From NCBI GenBank assembly GCA_023053545.1, contig JAKZAN010000006.1:12035412-12099411 (forward strand): a DNA stretch of 64,000 nucleotides. The letters run 5' to 3'. The first letter of the stretch is position 1, and each line of letters begins with the position of its first letter. The notes under the pieces were generated by a model. It was given only the letters and a program-made list of their open reading frames with translations, was not told the origin of the DNA and searched no databases. The position numbers and the translations under genes were made by a program. Below, piece by piece: positions 16,746 through 27,470 of this stretch. The stretch comes from Lepidurus packardi (lineage: Eukaryota; Arthropoda; Branchiopoda; Notostraca; Triopsidae).

Positions 16746-19700
16746 CCATTCCCTTAATTAGCGAATCGGAGTTTACGACGGCGGTGGTGACCGACCAACA
16801 AATCTCCATTCCGGCTTTTCATGAAATAGTTGTTGCGGTGAGAGTTCCTGAATGGAAAGGATACTCTGGTATTTTTGAAGGCGAACAGCAGACTTGGGCA
16901 AAAAATGTCATGGTCGCCAAAACGTTGGTTACGCAATCTGAAGGGAAAATACCGGTAAGAATACTCAACCCAACGCCTTATCCTGTTCGATTACCACCAA
17001 ATGTGACATTGGGAAGGTTATCCATCTATTCCGAGGGCGTTAACGCTACGGAAGGTCGTTTGGTAAATGAATCATCTGATGAAGCGACAAAAGACTCTTC
17101 CCTACTAGAGTTATTCGAAGTCTCGGAGGGGCTGTCTCCTGACCAGAAAATGAAGTTGAAAGAGCTGTTGCGGAAGCACAAGAACGTCATTTCCCTCAAC
17201 AAAAAAGACTTTGGCCGTACATCGCTGTTGCGTCACGAAATCCATACGGGGTCAAATTCACCTTGGCGAGTTCACCCAAGAAGGGTTCCAGCTCATTGGA
17301 AACCACAACTAGAAGAGATGGTGAGCGACTTGCTTGACCAACAGGTAATTACACCGTCAAATAGTCCCTGGAGTTCACCTGTGGTCATGGTGAAGAAAAA
17401 GGATGGCACTCTCCGTTTGTGTGTGGACTACAGAGGCCTGAACAATTTAACGACGAAGGACGCATATCCCCTGCCAAGGATAGACGATACCTTAGACGCT
17501 TTGGCAGGGTCGAATTACTTTTCGACGCTTGACCTGGTAAGCGGGTATTACCAACTTGAGTTGGAGGACACTTCGAAGGAAAAAACAGCTTTTCAAACTC
17601 CCAGTGGATTTTATCAATTCAATGTAATGCCATTTGGGTTATGTAATGGCCCAAGTTCGTTTCAACGCCTTATGGAGTTGGTTCTGAAAGGCCTTCAATG
17701 GCAAATCTGCCTTATTTACTTAGACGATGTGATTGTTTTCAGTAAGACGTTTGAGGAGCATCTTGAGAGTCTTGATGAAGTGTTCCGAAGATTTGAAGAA
17801 GTCAATTTGAAGGTGAAGCCTTCTAAATGTAAATTGCTCTGTTCGTCAGTTCCGTTTTTGGGACACGTCATTAGCCAAGAAGGTGTGTGTACTGATCCTC
17901 AGAAGACCTTGGCTATTGCTGAATGGCCTCGGCCGACGTCAGGGGATGAGACACACCGGTTTTTGGGATTAGCCTCCTATTATAGGAGGTTTGTACCTCA
18001 ATTTGCGGATATTGCAAAGCCTCTATATAGACTTACGGAGAAGAATGTGGTGTTTAACTGGAACGAAGCCTGTGAAAACGCGTTTTGTCACTTAAAGAAA
18101 AAGCTGACTGAAACTCCGGTTTTGGCGTATCCTGATTTGTCGAAGCCCTTTATTGTCGATACGGATGCAAGTAACATTGGTCTTGGTGCGGTCCTGAGTC
18201 AGATTGTTGACGGAGTAGAAAAGCCAATAGCTTTTGCTAGCAGGTCATTGACGAGGCCTGAGCTTAAGTATTGTGTTACAAGGAAAGAGTTATTGGCCGT
18301 AAAATTTGCTATGACGCAATTTGGCCATTACCTCTTGGGACGTTCATTTACCTTAAGAACGGATAACAGTGCTGTGGCATGGTTGAAGACTTGCAAAAAT
18401 CCAACTGGTCAGATGTTTAGATGGATTCAAGAATTGGAGAATTATCAATTTGCCATTATACACCGTCCGGGAAAGAAGCATGCTAACGCTGATGCTTTGT
18501 CAAGAAGACCTTGTTCTCAATGTGGGAAGCTGGAAGACGAAGAGGAGGAAGAGGATGGAGAAGTACCTTGTATTTCACAAGTGGCAGATAACTATGGGGT
18601 TGTAGCGGTGACGGAGCTTGAAGCATTCCCGGTTCTCGACCAACAAAGGGAAGACGCCAATCTCAAGGAAGTGAAACAATGGTTGAAGAATGAAGCGTGT
18701 GTGCCGAAGTCGACTGATGGCTTCAAGCCCACGTTAAGAAGCTATTGGACACAGAAAGACAGGCTATGTCTTCGGAATGGTGGTCTGTTTAGAAAATGGC
18801 AAACCAAAGGTAAGCAAGATTTTTATTTACCCTTGGTGGCAGACAACCAAAAGCGGATCATTCTCGGGGCTTATCATGGTAGCCAAACGGCAGCTCATAT
18901 GGGATTTCATAAAACTCTTGAGAAGCTGCGAGAACGGTTTTACTGGCCAAGAATGAGAGCTGATGTAGCTGAGTGGTGCCGAACTTGTTTGATTTGCCAA
19001 CAACGAAACCCAGTGCAGAAGACTAGAAGAGTCCCTCTTAAAAATCTGAAAGTTGAGCATCCCAAACAAATTGTTGCAATGGATATTTTAGGGCCGCTCC
19101 CTGAAACAGCACAGGGTAACCGATATATTTTGGTTGTTGGAGATCTTTTTAGCAAGTGGATCGAAGCGTTTCCTATTCGGGATCAAGAAAGTAAAACAGT
19201 GGCTAGCAAATTTTTTAATGAATACGTGTGCCGATTTGGATCGCCCATTCAGTTGCATTCCGATCAAGGACGGAATTTTGAATCTAAATTGCTGGGTGAG
19301 GTGTGCCAGTTGTTGAACATCCAGAAAACTCGTACCACGCCTTATCATCCCCAGAGTGACGGATTTGTGGAACGCGCCAACAGAACAATTTTAGCGGGGT
19401 TAAGCAAATTGTTGGAAGCGGGGGATGACACTTGGGACGAGTTGTTACCCAAAGTATTAATGGCTTACCGATCTGGAGTTCAGTCATCAACGAAGTTTTC
19501 TCCGGCTATGTTAACGTTTGGTCGGGAGTTGCGTTTGCCGGAAGATTTGATTTTTCAAGGAGCAAACATGGATGGAGTGAACAACGGTAAAGTCCTTGAG
19601 ACAGATTACGCTTCAGAGTTGCAGAAGAATCTTATCAACGTGTATAAGATGGCCCAAACAAATTTACATATTTCTTATGGACGGCAGAAAGAACAGTATG

Positions 19701-20014
19701 ATAAGTTAGTGCACGGAAAGCGATTTTTGTTAGGAGACAAGGTGTTACTGAAAACGGTTCCTAAAAGAGGAAAGCATGCGAAATTTCACCGTCCTTGGGA
19801 AGGTCCGTATACGGTTATTAAAGTAATTAGTGAAGAAGTGTTAAGAATCAAGCATGATCAGTCAGGGCGACGGAAAGTTGTTCACTCTAATAATGTTAAG
19901 CCGTATTTGGTTCCTGAAAGTGCAACTTCTCAACAAGAGAGTACGTCTCTGCGTAAAGACAATGAGGAAGTAGTGGATGATCTTGCTGCAGATGAAGAGG
20001 CTGCACAGAAATGA
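16742..20014 (+). CDS. Gypsy-A pol: reverse transcriptase, RNase H, integrase (1,090 open codons)
   Basis: A single open frame. Reverse transcriptase has RLCVDYRGLN, FNVMPFGLCNGPSSFQ and the catalytic CLIYLDDVIVF. RNase H has FIVDTDASNIGLGAVL, ELLAVKF and RTDNSAVAW. An integrase zinc finger spans HMGFHKTLEKLRERFYW to CLICQQ. The integrase core has AMDILGPLPE, LHSDQGRNF and YHPQSDGFVERANR, giving the D, D and E. A short C-terminal domain KFHRPWEGPYTVIKV follows. It should be joined to the protease upstream and to the tail at 20010-20344 downstream. There is no chromodomain and no envelope gene. Confidence 0.95.
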   Translation: MTIPLISESEFTTAVVTDQQISIPAFHEIVVAVRVPEWKGYSGIFEGEQQTWAKNVMVAKTLVTQSEGKIPVRILNPTPYPVRLPPNVTLGRLSIYSEGVNATEGRLVNESSDEATKDSSLLELFEVSEGLSPDQKMKLKELLRKHKNVISLNKKDFGRTSLLRHEIHTGSNSPWRVHPRRVPAHWKPQLEEMVSDLLDQQVITPSNSPWSSPVVMVKKKDGTLRLCVDYRGLNNLTTKDAYPLPRIDDTLDALAGSNYFSTLDLVSGYYQLELEDTSKEKTAFQTPSGFYQFNVMPFGLCNGPSSFQRLMELVLKGLQWQICLIYLDDVIVFSKTFEEHLESLDEVFRRFEEVNLKVKPSKCKLLCSSVPFLGHVISQEGVCTDPQKTLAIAEWPRPTSGDETHRFLGLASYYRRFVPQFADIAKPLYRLTEKNVVFNWNEACENAFCHLKKKLTETPVLAYPDLSKPFIVDTDASNIGLGAVLSQIVDGVEKPIAFASRSLTRPELKYCVTRKELLAVKFAMTQFGHYLLGRSFTLRTDNSAVAWLKTCKNPTGQMFRWIQELENYQFAIIHRPGKKHANADALSRRPCSQCGKLEDEEEEEDGEVPCISQVADNYGVVAVTELEAFPVLDQQREDANLKEVKQWLKNEACVPKSTDGFKPTLRSYWTQKDRLCLRNGGLFRKWQTKGKQDFYLPLVADNQKRIILGAYHGSQTAAHMGFHKTLEKLRERFYWPRMRADVAEWCRTCLICQQRNPVQKTRRVPLKNLKVEHPKQIVAMDILGPLPETAQGNRYILVVGDLFSKWIEAFPIRDQESKTVASKFFNEYVCRFGSPIQLHSDQGRNFESKLLGEVCQLLNIQKTRTTPYHPQSDGFVERANRTILAGLSKLLEAGDDTWDELLPKVLMAYRSGVQSSTKFSPAMLTFGRELRLPEDLIFQGANMDGVNNGKVLETDYASELQKNLINVYKMAQTNLHISYGRQKEQYDKLVHGKRFLLGDKVLLKTVPKRGKHAKFHRPWEGPYTVIKVISEEVLRIKHDQSGRRKVVHSNNVKPYLVPESATSQQESTSLRKDNEEVVDDLAADEEAAQK

Positions 20015-20344
20015 AGAGAAAGAAGCACGCAAGAAGAGCGGTTTTTGGACACAAGTGATTGGGTTATTGTGGACAGTGAAGTGGAAGAGCCGGCTGTTGA
20101 TTTACCTCAAAGTGATGTGTCAGATCGGCAATCGGAAGGTCAGTTGGCTGATCAAGGAAGTGTTAGTTCGGACGAACCTGAGAGAGTAGACCAGGTGACT
20201 GGTCAAGAAACGGAAGATGCAATCGTACGTAAAAATCCAGCAGGAGAATCATTGCGTCCTGTTCGGCTGAGACAGCCTCCGGAGCGTTTCGGTTATTTCG
20301 AGCCTGGACAACCGTTAGGCATTAGGGAGGAAAGATTTTCGTAA
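20010..20344 (+). pseudogene. Gypsy-A pol C-terminal tail, out of frame
   Basis: A frame change at about 20010 separates this from pol. It reads an acidic linker, then PVRLRQPPERFGYFEPGQPL and a stop. The Gypsy-C pol ends the same way (RVRRPPLRLVYVEPGQPL), so this was the original C-terminus. Confidence 0.8.
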
Positions 20345-20354
20345 AGGAGGCGAA

Positions 20355-20556
20355 TGTAGTGTAGCTATATTATTAAGTTAGGTCAGGGTTAACCTTTTGG
20401 AATGTTTGCCTTGATCTTTGTTGACCCTTGTTTGGCAATTCCTTTTATGCCAAGTGACCTCGACTTGTACTATGTACTCTTGTATATATGGAGTCAATCC
20501 TTGTTAATAAAGTCAGTCGTAGTTAACCCAACATTCGGTAACTTACATATATTACA
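20355..20556 (+). repeat. Gypsy-A 3' LTR
   Basis: 202 bp match to 15229-15430 with about five substitutions. Preceded by the polypurine tract and followed by the GTAG target duplication. Confidence 0.95.
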
Positions 20557-20560
20557 GTAG

Positions 20561-20802
20561 TATACCTCCGGATGTTTTTTACTTTGTTTTTCCTAGAAAG
20601 GGATCGCGACCTTCTACGCTAATTGAACGTTTTTCTTCTTGGAAGACAGTAGTCGATAGTGAAAGCCAGTCGTCGTCATGAAGTTGCTGTAGTGAGTTGT
20701 TGTCTGCTTTTGTGTTAGTTTTTTAGTGAGTAGATATAAATTTGTATCTTAAACTTGGCGAAAAGGAACTCTAATGTTGCAGTGATTTTGGTTGTAACAC
20801 AA
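20561..20802. other. Unassigned, possibly the BEL-1 3' remnant
   Basis: It lies on the far side of the Gypsy-A insertion, so it should continue the BEL-1 3' region. I see no open frame and cannot show an LTR pair. Confidence 0.3.
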
Positions 20803-21082
20803 GCAAACGGAGCCTCTTTCTTATTTATTTGTTTATATCTCCACATTGGGCGAGGTATATACTACGGATCTTATTTATTCACTCTGACATGATTTGTGGG
20901 AATTATACTCTTACTATTAGTTATAGGAGCCGCGTTTATAGGTTATGTATTACCATGGGGGCAGATATCTTTTTGGGGGGCAACAGTAATCACCAACCTA
21001 GTGTCAGCTATTCCGTATGTAGGAGACAACATCGTCCAATGAATTTGGGGTGTATTTCCAGTGGACAACCCCACATTAACAG
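20803..21082 (+). pseudogene. Nuclear copy of mitochondrial cytochrome b (internal part)
   Basis: Translates with the invertebrate mitochondrial code as [18 protein letters not shown], then [19 protein letters not shown], then [20 protein letters not shown]. Two TGA codons must be Trp (near 20887 and 21039), so the nuclear code would stop. The segment covers roughly a quarter of cytb and ends abruptly at 21082 where rrnL begins. It is non-functional in the nucleus. Confidence 0.93.
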
Positions 21083-21930
21083 ATCATGTAAGAATTTAAA
21101 AGTCGAACAGACTTTCCTTTATAACAGCTGCGCCATAAGGATATCTTAATCCAACATCGAGGTCGCAAACCTTGTCATCGATAAGAACTCTCGGAAAAAA
21201 TTACGCTGTTATCCCTAGGGTAACTTAGTCTTATAAACCAAAATTAAGTCATTCTATTTCTATAGAATTATATTTATTATTAAAAAGAGATCTATATTTC
21301 TTTCAGTCGCCCCAACACAATATTTATTTATAATAAGCCGTAACTAACCAATCTTTTTATTATAAATTCGTATAAAGATCCATAGGGTCTTATCGTCCCT
21401 CAAAATTATTTACGCTTTTTCACTTCAAAATTGAATTCAAATTTTACAATAGAGACAGAAATCTTCTCGTCCAGCCATTCATACCAGCCTTCAGTTAAAA
21501 GACTAATGATTGTGCTACCTTCGCACGTTCAAAATCCCGCGGCCATTTAAAACAATTCATAGAGCAGGCTATACCTTGTATTATATCACAAGGATATGTT
21601 TGGGATAAACAGGCGAAAAATAGGTTTGCCGAATTCCTTAATTGTAATTCACAAACTAAATTCTTTGTAATAATATTCTGCTCATAGCTATATTATTTAA
21701 ATTCTTGTTAAAATTTAGTATTTATCCTAATATAAAAATGTGAATTTTTAATAAAAAAGAATTTCATAATAAATGTAAATTATAACATTATTTTAAATTA
21801 TCGCTATTTCTAAGCATAAAAACATAACTTATTTTCTATAAATTACACAAAATTATTAATAGGACTCGAAGCTAATCCCTCAAACCCTAACCTCTATATT
21901 AGCTTCACTACCAACTTAGATAAAAATAAA
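21083..21930 (-). pseudogene. Nuclear copy of mitochondrial 16S rRNA (rrnL)
   Basis: The plus strand shows the reverse complement of conserved 16S blocks: CCAACATCGAGGTCGCAAAC near 21152, ACGCTGTTATCCCTAGGGTA near 21203 and GTGCTACCTTCGCACG near 21513. The low-GC 5' domain follows to about 21930. The opposite orientation to cytb is the arrangement in most arthropod mitochondrial genomes. In the organelle, nad1 and tRNA genes would lie between, so this NUMT carries an internal deletion. Confidence 0.9.
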
Positions 21931-22234
21931 CAAAAAAGTAAATTACATTTATTTTTTAGGAAACCAAATATCAAAGAAACCGAATAATATTTCACTTTTT
22001 TCACACATTTTTGGGTTCGCGGTGACAGAAGTGATTTTTGTGAGCTCCCGCCAATTTTAAACAATATTGAACTTTGCTTTTAACCCATCCACCCCCAAAC
22101 CTCTCCCAGTCCACCCTCCTTTTCCCTGGTTCAAATTCTGAACCAAATTACTCCTTCAGCATTATCACAAACCCTTAAAAGATCGAAATCAACTCCACCA
22201 CCCAACAGCGCCTGGGCCAAGCCCAGTGTAAACA
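21931..22234. other. Unassigned, possible 5' leader of the next ORF
   Basis: AT-rich at first, then C-rich near 22085-22130. No gene recognised. Confidence 0.25.
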
Positions 22235-22597
22235 ATGGCGGATGAACCGGCTTCAGTGCCGGAATCCAAATCAACCTTGCCACCCAATCATACCAACGCA
22301 AAAGCAAGCTTAGACCCCATGGATTTCGAAACTGTAAGTCCAAAACACCGAAAACCAAAAGAAAATCGAATGCTCTACTTGCAAAAAGCTCTTTATTAAA
22401 GACCAACGTGCAGCGAAGAACTGCAAAGAATGCAGACTAACCAGGACGCCAAATTCTCCCCAGGCACACTCATCAAAACGTCAATTGTCACCTTCAGAAC
22501 CCCCCATCAAGAGAACTTACACGGATGAATCCGCTGCTGTAGAGGAATCTTTAATTATAAAAGAAGCCCTAGTACAACTTAATGAGAGTTATGTTTG
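22235..22597 (+). pseudogene. Unrecognised ORF with Cys pairs, possibly a retroposon ORF1
   Basis: Starts MADEPASVPESKSTLPP and reads MDFETVSPKHRKPK. After one frame change near 22365 it continues CSTCKKLFIKDQRAAKNCKEC, a C-x2-C ... C-x2-C arrangement. It ends at TGA 22595-22597. The basic and proline-rich start plus Cys pairs resemble ORF1 of non-LTR elements, but I do not recognise the family. No reverse transcriptase is adjacent. Confidence 0.35.
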
Positions 22598-23476
22598 AGA
22601 TTCGGTGTAGGTTCAATCAAACTGTATTTTCACTTGAGTACAAAGTGGAGATTATAAAACGAGGATAATCTGAATCATTCCTTTACACTAGTTTTTTGGC
22701 AACTCTTTGTTTTTATGCCCGTCTATCGGCACCACAGCGCCGCTTGCGTCTACCTTAGACATATCTGGAGGGAGGTTTAACTTTGCTCCCTCTCCTTGTG
22801 GTTCGTTCCATGACAAGTTACAAGAAGCTGACCAAGCAAGATAACACCCCGGCGTTGATGGCAGTCCTTGCGCTACTGACAACCCTTGTTCCTTTGCTAA
22901 TTGCAGAAATAAGCCGTTTTTCCAAATAGGCGACCTCTCCCGCACAGAAAAAGCTCTTCGATTTGCCAAATTTGAATTTAACCTTCCTGCTCGAAAAATG
23001 TCAAAAAGAAAATCAATACAAAATGGTCAAATAATTACAAGTATTAATTAAGGATAGTTCATTATTGCAGTTTCGTCGGACTATGGATGGAAAGAATGTC
23101 TATCAAGACGTTTTCAGAGGATTAATTTTCGTCATAAGAAAAAAGTGAATCCTTATTTAATGAAATATTCTAAACGCTAATTACTATTCTAAATTGTAAT
23201 GGTCTATTCCAAATACCAATGAATTCCTATATAGGACAAAAAATGAAACTTGATTCGAATCCATATTCTAATCTTACTCATGGAAGAGTGGTAACCTTAA
23301 AAGTATTGCATGACAAGCTTGTATGGTATGGCATAAATGTCAGGTGAAAGTTCTTGAGACTTGACCAGGATCTGACTACCCGACCTGGACTGACTGGGAC
23401 TGATTAACAGACATGACCTTGTACCTCGCCTATCTATAGAAAGGACTATGCATCGGAAATCCAGCCGTCTTATGTT
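22598..23476. other. Unassigned spacer
   Basis: A 93-codon minus-strand open frame (22688-22969) has no recognisable features or neighbours. Otherwise nothing seen. Confidence 0.3.
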
Positions 23477-23659
23477 GGGCCTATTCCCACTTAGCGCATA
23501 AGGCCTTATGCTTATGATCATGCTATGCCTCCGTGGGCCTACTTGTTGTCATTTGTGAGCCAGTGGCGGAGCCAAACTAATTACGAAGATCCGCCCAATT
23601 AGAGAGGAAGGTGAAATTTTAGTAAACAAGGGCTATTGAACCATAAACAAAGAGTGAGC

Positions 23660-25004
23660 TATTTTACCAGCCATGGACATGGCAATTTAATTCTCTTCTT
23701 TCGTGGGGGTTATTAATGTGGCTTACATGTTATTGTTATTACGGAGGAAAAAAGAAGAAAAAAAGCTTTGGACTAGGTCGTATTGTAGTGAAGCTAACCG
23801 ACTGCAGTTTAGTGAATATAACACCTTGATACCAAACTTGAGATTGAAGGATCCAAGGATGTTTACCGTTTATTTACGAGTGAGCTCGAGCATGTTTGAT
23901 GACTTGCTGAACAAAATTGGTACTAAAAATGGTCAAGAAACCAGACACGAAATTTCGAAAGGCGATTTCCGTTGGTAATTTCTCTATAAGATATGGATCA
24001 CTAATAACTAAAATACACTATTAATTGCAAAATATATCTCAACAGGAGAGAAACTCGCGATCACGTTACGGTATCTGGATCAGGAGAGTCACAGAGGTCC
24101 CTCGCCTTTTCTTTTCGATGTGGACACAGTACTGTGTGCAGGATTCTACGTGAGGTCTCGGTTGCGATCTACAATTCTTTACTAGATGAGTACCTCCCAA
24201 GTCCTGACAGCGTAAACTGGAGATCAGTAAGCCAAAGATTTGAGAAAAGATGGAATTTCCCAAACTGCCTGCCTAGGAGCTATTGATGGGAAGCACGTAG
24301 CCTACGCGTAAGAGCACCTCCTAGGTCTGGATCCCTGTACTTCAATTATAAACATTATTTTAATATTGTAATGCTCGCTGCTTGCGATGCGGACTACTGT
24401 TTTACAATGTTGGATATCGGCGCGTTTGGAAAGGAAAGTGATGGGGGTATATTTGAGGCTTCCATGTTCCGTAAAGCCCTGCGGAAAGGAAAACTCAACA
24501 TTTCGAGACCCGCTAAACTTCAAAACTCGGAAATGATCTTGCCCTATGTATTTGTCGCCGATGATTGTCGCCTTTCCTTTAGACCAGCACATTCTACGGC
24601 CATACCCAGGTAGGGGTACTGGCCGATTAAGTCATGAAGAAATAGTATACAAATACCGCATCTCGAAACCCCGAAGAACGGTTGAGAGGGCGTTTGGCAT
24701 CTTGTCAGAACGTTTGAGGATACTCACAACTCTTATTCACGCAACCCCTGAACATGTACTAATATTTGTAAAGGCATGTGTGCTATTGCATTACTATATT
24801 ATGAAGTCAAAGCAAGGAGCGAAAGTTGTCAAATCTAGTGTTGTGCAGAATTATCAAAATTATGTTTATCCTGAAGAAGATGCGAACACCATGCCTGAGA
24901 ACAGCCTCCTTCAAGCGGTAAATGTTCGGAATATTTACGCAAAGTATTTTGTTAATAAAGGATGTGTCCCATGGCAAAATGATTACGTAAAGAGAACTTC
25001 TTGA
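23660..25004 (+). pseudogene. Harbinger (HARBI1-like) transposase, copy 1
   Basis: DDE transposase of the PIF/Harbinger superfamily. Readable parts: RLKDPRMFTVYLRVSSSMFD; an intron at 23975-24045; GAIDGKHV (first D) near 24280; LAACDADYCFTMLDIGAFG; VFVADD (second D) near 24550; RRTVERAFGILSER (E) near 24685. It ends YVKRTS. Defects: a TAA in the N-terminal extension near 23690; a one-base loss near 24076; an off-frame step before GAIDGKH; a 5 bp insertion after the KHV codons near 24298; and an insertion at VADD. Copy 2 shares the step before GAIDGKH, so both descend from an already broken copy. Confidence 0.85.
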
Positions 25005-25329
25005 AGAGATGATGTATAAAGTTTAAGCTCACATATGGGACTGGTAGTACAAGTTTACTTTACTTCGAATTTTTATTTTCCGCGTCGATAAATTTCGTGC
25101 AGTACGCAATAAACAAAAAATACGTTTTCCGAGTAACGTGAGTTATAAAAAGACGTCAATATTTTAAACTAATAATGGAAACACACAGGGTTGAAAAAAA
25201 TAATTTTATAGGATTTTAGAACAAAGACTAAATGGATAAAATTAGAAATTGTCATGATTAAGTATACCATAGAGGTTCCATTAGTCACTCTCGGTATCAC
25301 GATCTGTAAGTGCTACCCGATTCTGCAAT

Positions 25330-26316
25330 TCTGCCTCCATCAATATTCTTTCAAAGTGCCAGAGAATCTCCTCGATTGATTAGACGGCAACCACTTTAAC
25401 CTTTTTGCGTAGTGCTTCATGACGAAGTCAAGCTCATCATTTTCCTTTGCCTGGCATTGGATATGGCTGGACTGAATCGCGAAAGTTTCGCACATTGTAA
25501 CTTCCAAGTCATCATTCGACTTGCACTTCTTCTTTCTTGCGCTTCATCATTCGACTTTGCGCTTCGTGGTACTCATCGTGCTTCGAGAGGTGGAAGCACC
25601 AACGTTTATTCCTAATATTTTAAACTTAAGTATAATTAATTTTCTAGACTAATCTTCTACCTTGACTACGAAGGGAAGGAAAAGTAGCATCTGAACCCTG
25701 CGTTGCAAAAGTATTATATTTGTCGCTGTCTTCCAAAGAGACAAAGGAAGCGTTTCCTGGAGAAATACACATCGTTCTTTTGCTTTGCACGACCTCTTCG
25801 TTTCCTTCTGCAATGTTAATTTCTTCTTCGCTGGATTCGTTCTCGTCAGCACTCAAGGGAACGGCAACATTAGTGCTACGTTTGCTATGACATATGTAAA
25901 TGTTGGTAATTTATTAAAAGCCTTTTTTACATTTTCAATACCCTCTTGATAAATGTACTCCAAATATGGAATCAAAAAGCGGGTATAAATCCCATTTTTC
26001 TCGGGGATTGAAAGGTTTGGCAGCAGATCCGCTTCGTAAAAGCCCTGCTCTTTTACACCAACGTACGAATTTCAACCTCAACCGTTTGAACGTTGCTCCA
26101 GTTCGTGTATTCTGCAATCATCTATTAACAAATCCATTCTTTTTGAGACTTAATATTTTTTTCAGAATAAATTTTTGTTTGCACAATTACTGAATCCAAT
26201 ATCAAATCATGAGCGATACTTTTCAGCGCGTTCTCTCGTACGTTCACGTCTTTGAAGCTTTTCTCCTTCGAGTTAAAAAGCACGGAGTACTTGCAATACG
26301 CGTTTATAAAAACCAC
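25330..26316 (-). pseudogene. Harbinger second gene, MADF-domain protein, copy 1
   Basis: Minus-strand exons. 26316-26125 reads MVFINAYCKYSVLFNSKEKS and NVRENALKSIAHDL, the start of an MADF domain. 26117-25935 reads RLRLKFVRWCKRAGLLRSG. 25856-25644 is an acidic linker, and a last exon at about 25590-25330 follows. In PIF/Harbinger elements such a Myb/MADF partner binds the ends and helps the transposase enter the nucleus. The last exon carries a local duplication absent from copy 2 (25515-25565), so the gene is probably dead. Confidence 0.65.
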
Positions 26317-26869
26317 AGTATAAAGGTTTCACAGTATGGTAACTGGGGGTATCTTCCAATGTAAAGGGATTAACACGATTTTCTCGGTCCCAAGAGGATG
26401 TGGGGGTAACAAGGAACATAGGAGGGATGGATTCACAGACTTGCCCATCCTACCCCAGAAGTAGGCATTCCAAATCTACTACAAGAAGGGTTCGAAAAGA
26501 GAACAAAACATTCACAAAACGGGGGACTGGTGACCTTATTCTCTATATAAAGTTATGTATAACAATAGTTTCTGTCTGAACATGTAGCTTGTTCGACTTT
26601 GCGAGCGCGACTGAGGCTGCAAGTTGGACAAAGCGCATGTTGCGGCCGTTCCAGTAACGCGCACTATTCGAATTCGATGGAATTGTCTATAACACATTTT
26701 TCTGAGGTTTAGCTTTGCAGCAACAGGCCTATAAAAATTAGCCAGAATAACCCAGATACTTTCATTTCGTTTCAATCAGCTCCTGTGTGGTTGGCACGAG
26801 TGGGTTAAGCTTTTGTAGCCCACTATTCTACCTTTCTTTAACAAAAACTAACGATTAACTATGGACTAT
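26317..26869. other. Unassigned, possibly the left part of a degenerate transposon
   Basis: TATGGTAACTGGGGG near 26336 weakly resembles the TATGGCATTCGGTAAG terminus of the 8 kb element. No genes seen. Confidence 0.25.
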
Positions 26870-27022
26870 GGAATTAACTATGGAATGGACTAGTTCACGG
26901 ATTTTTTCGCAAGTTTGCGGATTAAGATTCCTTACTGACGTGAATCCTACCCAACGGCCTTGATTGAGCGCGCTGTTTTTAATTCAGAATCTTATTATCG
27001 CACAATTAGTGGGTTATTACTA
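26870..27022 (+). pseudogene. Fragment of the IS3-like element transposase exon 1
   Basis: The sequence from about 26870 (near TTCACGGATTTTTTCG) through GTGAATCCTACCCAACGG to CAATTAGTGGGTTA closely matches the first transposase exon of the 8 kb element (minus strand of 53180-53332). It breaks off within a few codons of that exon's donor site and joins LINE-like coding sequence. Confidence 0.8.
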
Positions 27023-27345
27023 TGAACACCAGACACAGAAAGTTGAGAACAACAATTAAGTCACTATTGTATGGCATGTCCCAATAATCACTGACAGAAC
27101 AGTCACAGCAAACCGCCCGGACAGTGCTGCATGATAAGAGAGGGAGAACCTGCCTGCTAATTGACATAGCTGTCCCTAATGACCCGAACATCATGTTGAA
27201 ACATACAGAAAAGACATCCGAGTATAAAGAGCAGGAAATCAAGATCAGCAGGATTTGGAATTGCAAGACGAAGACTGTGCCAGTGGTAATCGGAACTTTG
27301 GGTCCAATAAAGAAACATTTTGATGAAACCCCTGAATATGCTCCC
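27023..27345 (+). pseudogene. Non-LTR retrotransposon ORF2 C-terminal fragment
   Basis: Reads RERTCLLIDIAVPNDPN, then EIKISRIWNCKTKTVPVVIG and TLGPIKKHF. This pattern (CLLID-A-P, KY-L--EI--IW, VPVVIG-LG) recurs at the C-terminus of LINE-type ORF2 proteins. About 100 residues remain, with stops upstream. Confidence 0.6.
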
Positions 27346-27470
27346 CGGTCACCCGTCAGCCGAAGAAATGCACAAAATAGCACTTATGGGAACTTAACGC
27401 ATTCTTCGAAAGGTGCTGGGGTAAAATTTGTTATCTCTTGTTATCTGAAGTCCGTGTTTCTTTTATGTAT

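Larger units (their letters stand above)
15229..20556 (+). mobile_element. Ty3/Gypsy LTR retrotransposon (Gypsy-A), with two LTRs
   Basis: 5,328 bp. The LTRs are TGTAGTG...ATTACA, flanked by a 4 bp duplication GTAG (15225-15228 and 20557-20560). Inserted into the BEL-1 3' region. The primer-binding site is TGGCGCAGTCGGTAGACC at 15432-15449, the type used by 17.6/297-like elements with tRNA-Ser. The polypurine tract is AAAGGAGGCGAA before 20355. The LTRs differ at about five of 202 positions by eye. Gag has two frame changes and pol two, so the copy is inactive in itself. Confidence 0.97.
23477..26316 (+). mobile_element. PIF/Harbinger DNA transposon, copy 1 (broken)
   Basis: Starts GGGCCTATTCCCAC, matching copy 2 at 42745, and carries the usual two Harbinger genes: a transposase (+) and an MADF-type DNA-binding protein (-). 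A 16 bp palindrome GCATAAGGCCTTATGC lies near the left end. I find no matching right terminal repeat, so the right end (set at the end of the MADF gene) is a minimum. Confidence 0.85.

Noticed and set aside
20803-21930. Active mitochondrial genome or contamination
   Set aside because: Only parts of cytb and rrnL are present, joined without the genes that should lie between, and embedded in nuclear transposon DNA.
22688-22969. 93-codon minus-strand open frame as a gene
   Set aside because: No recognisable motif, start context or neighbour; length is within chance.
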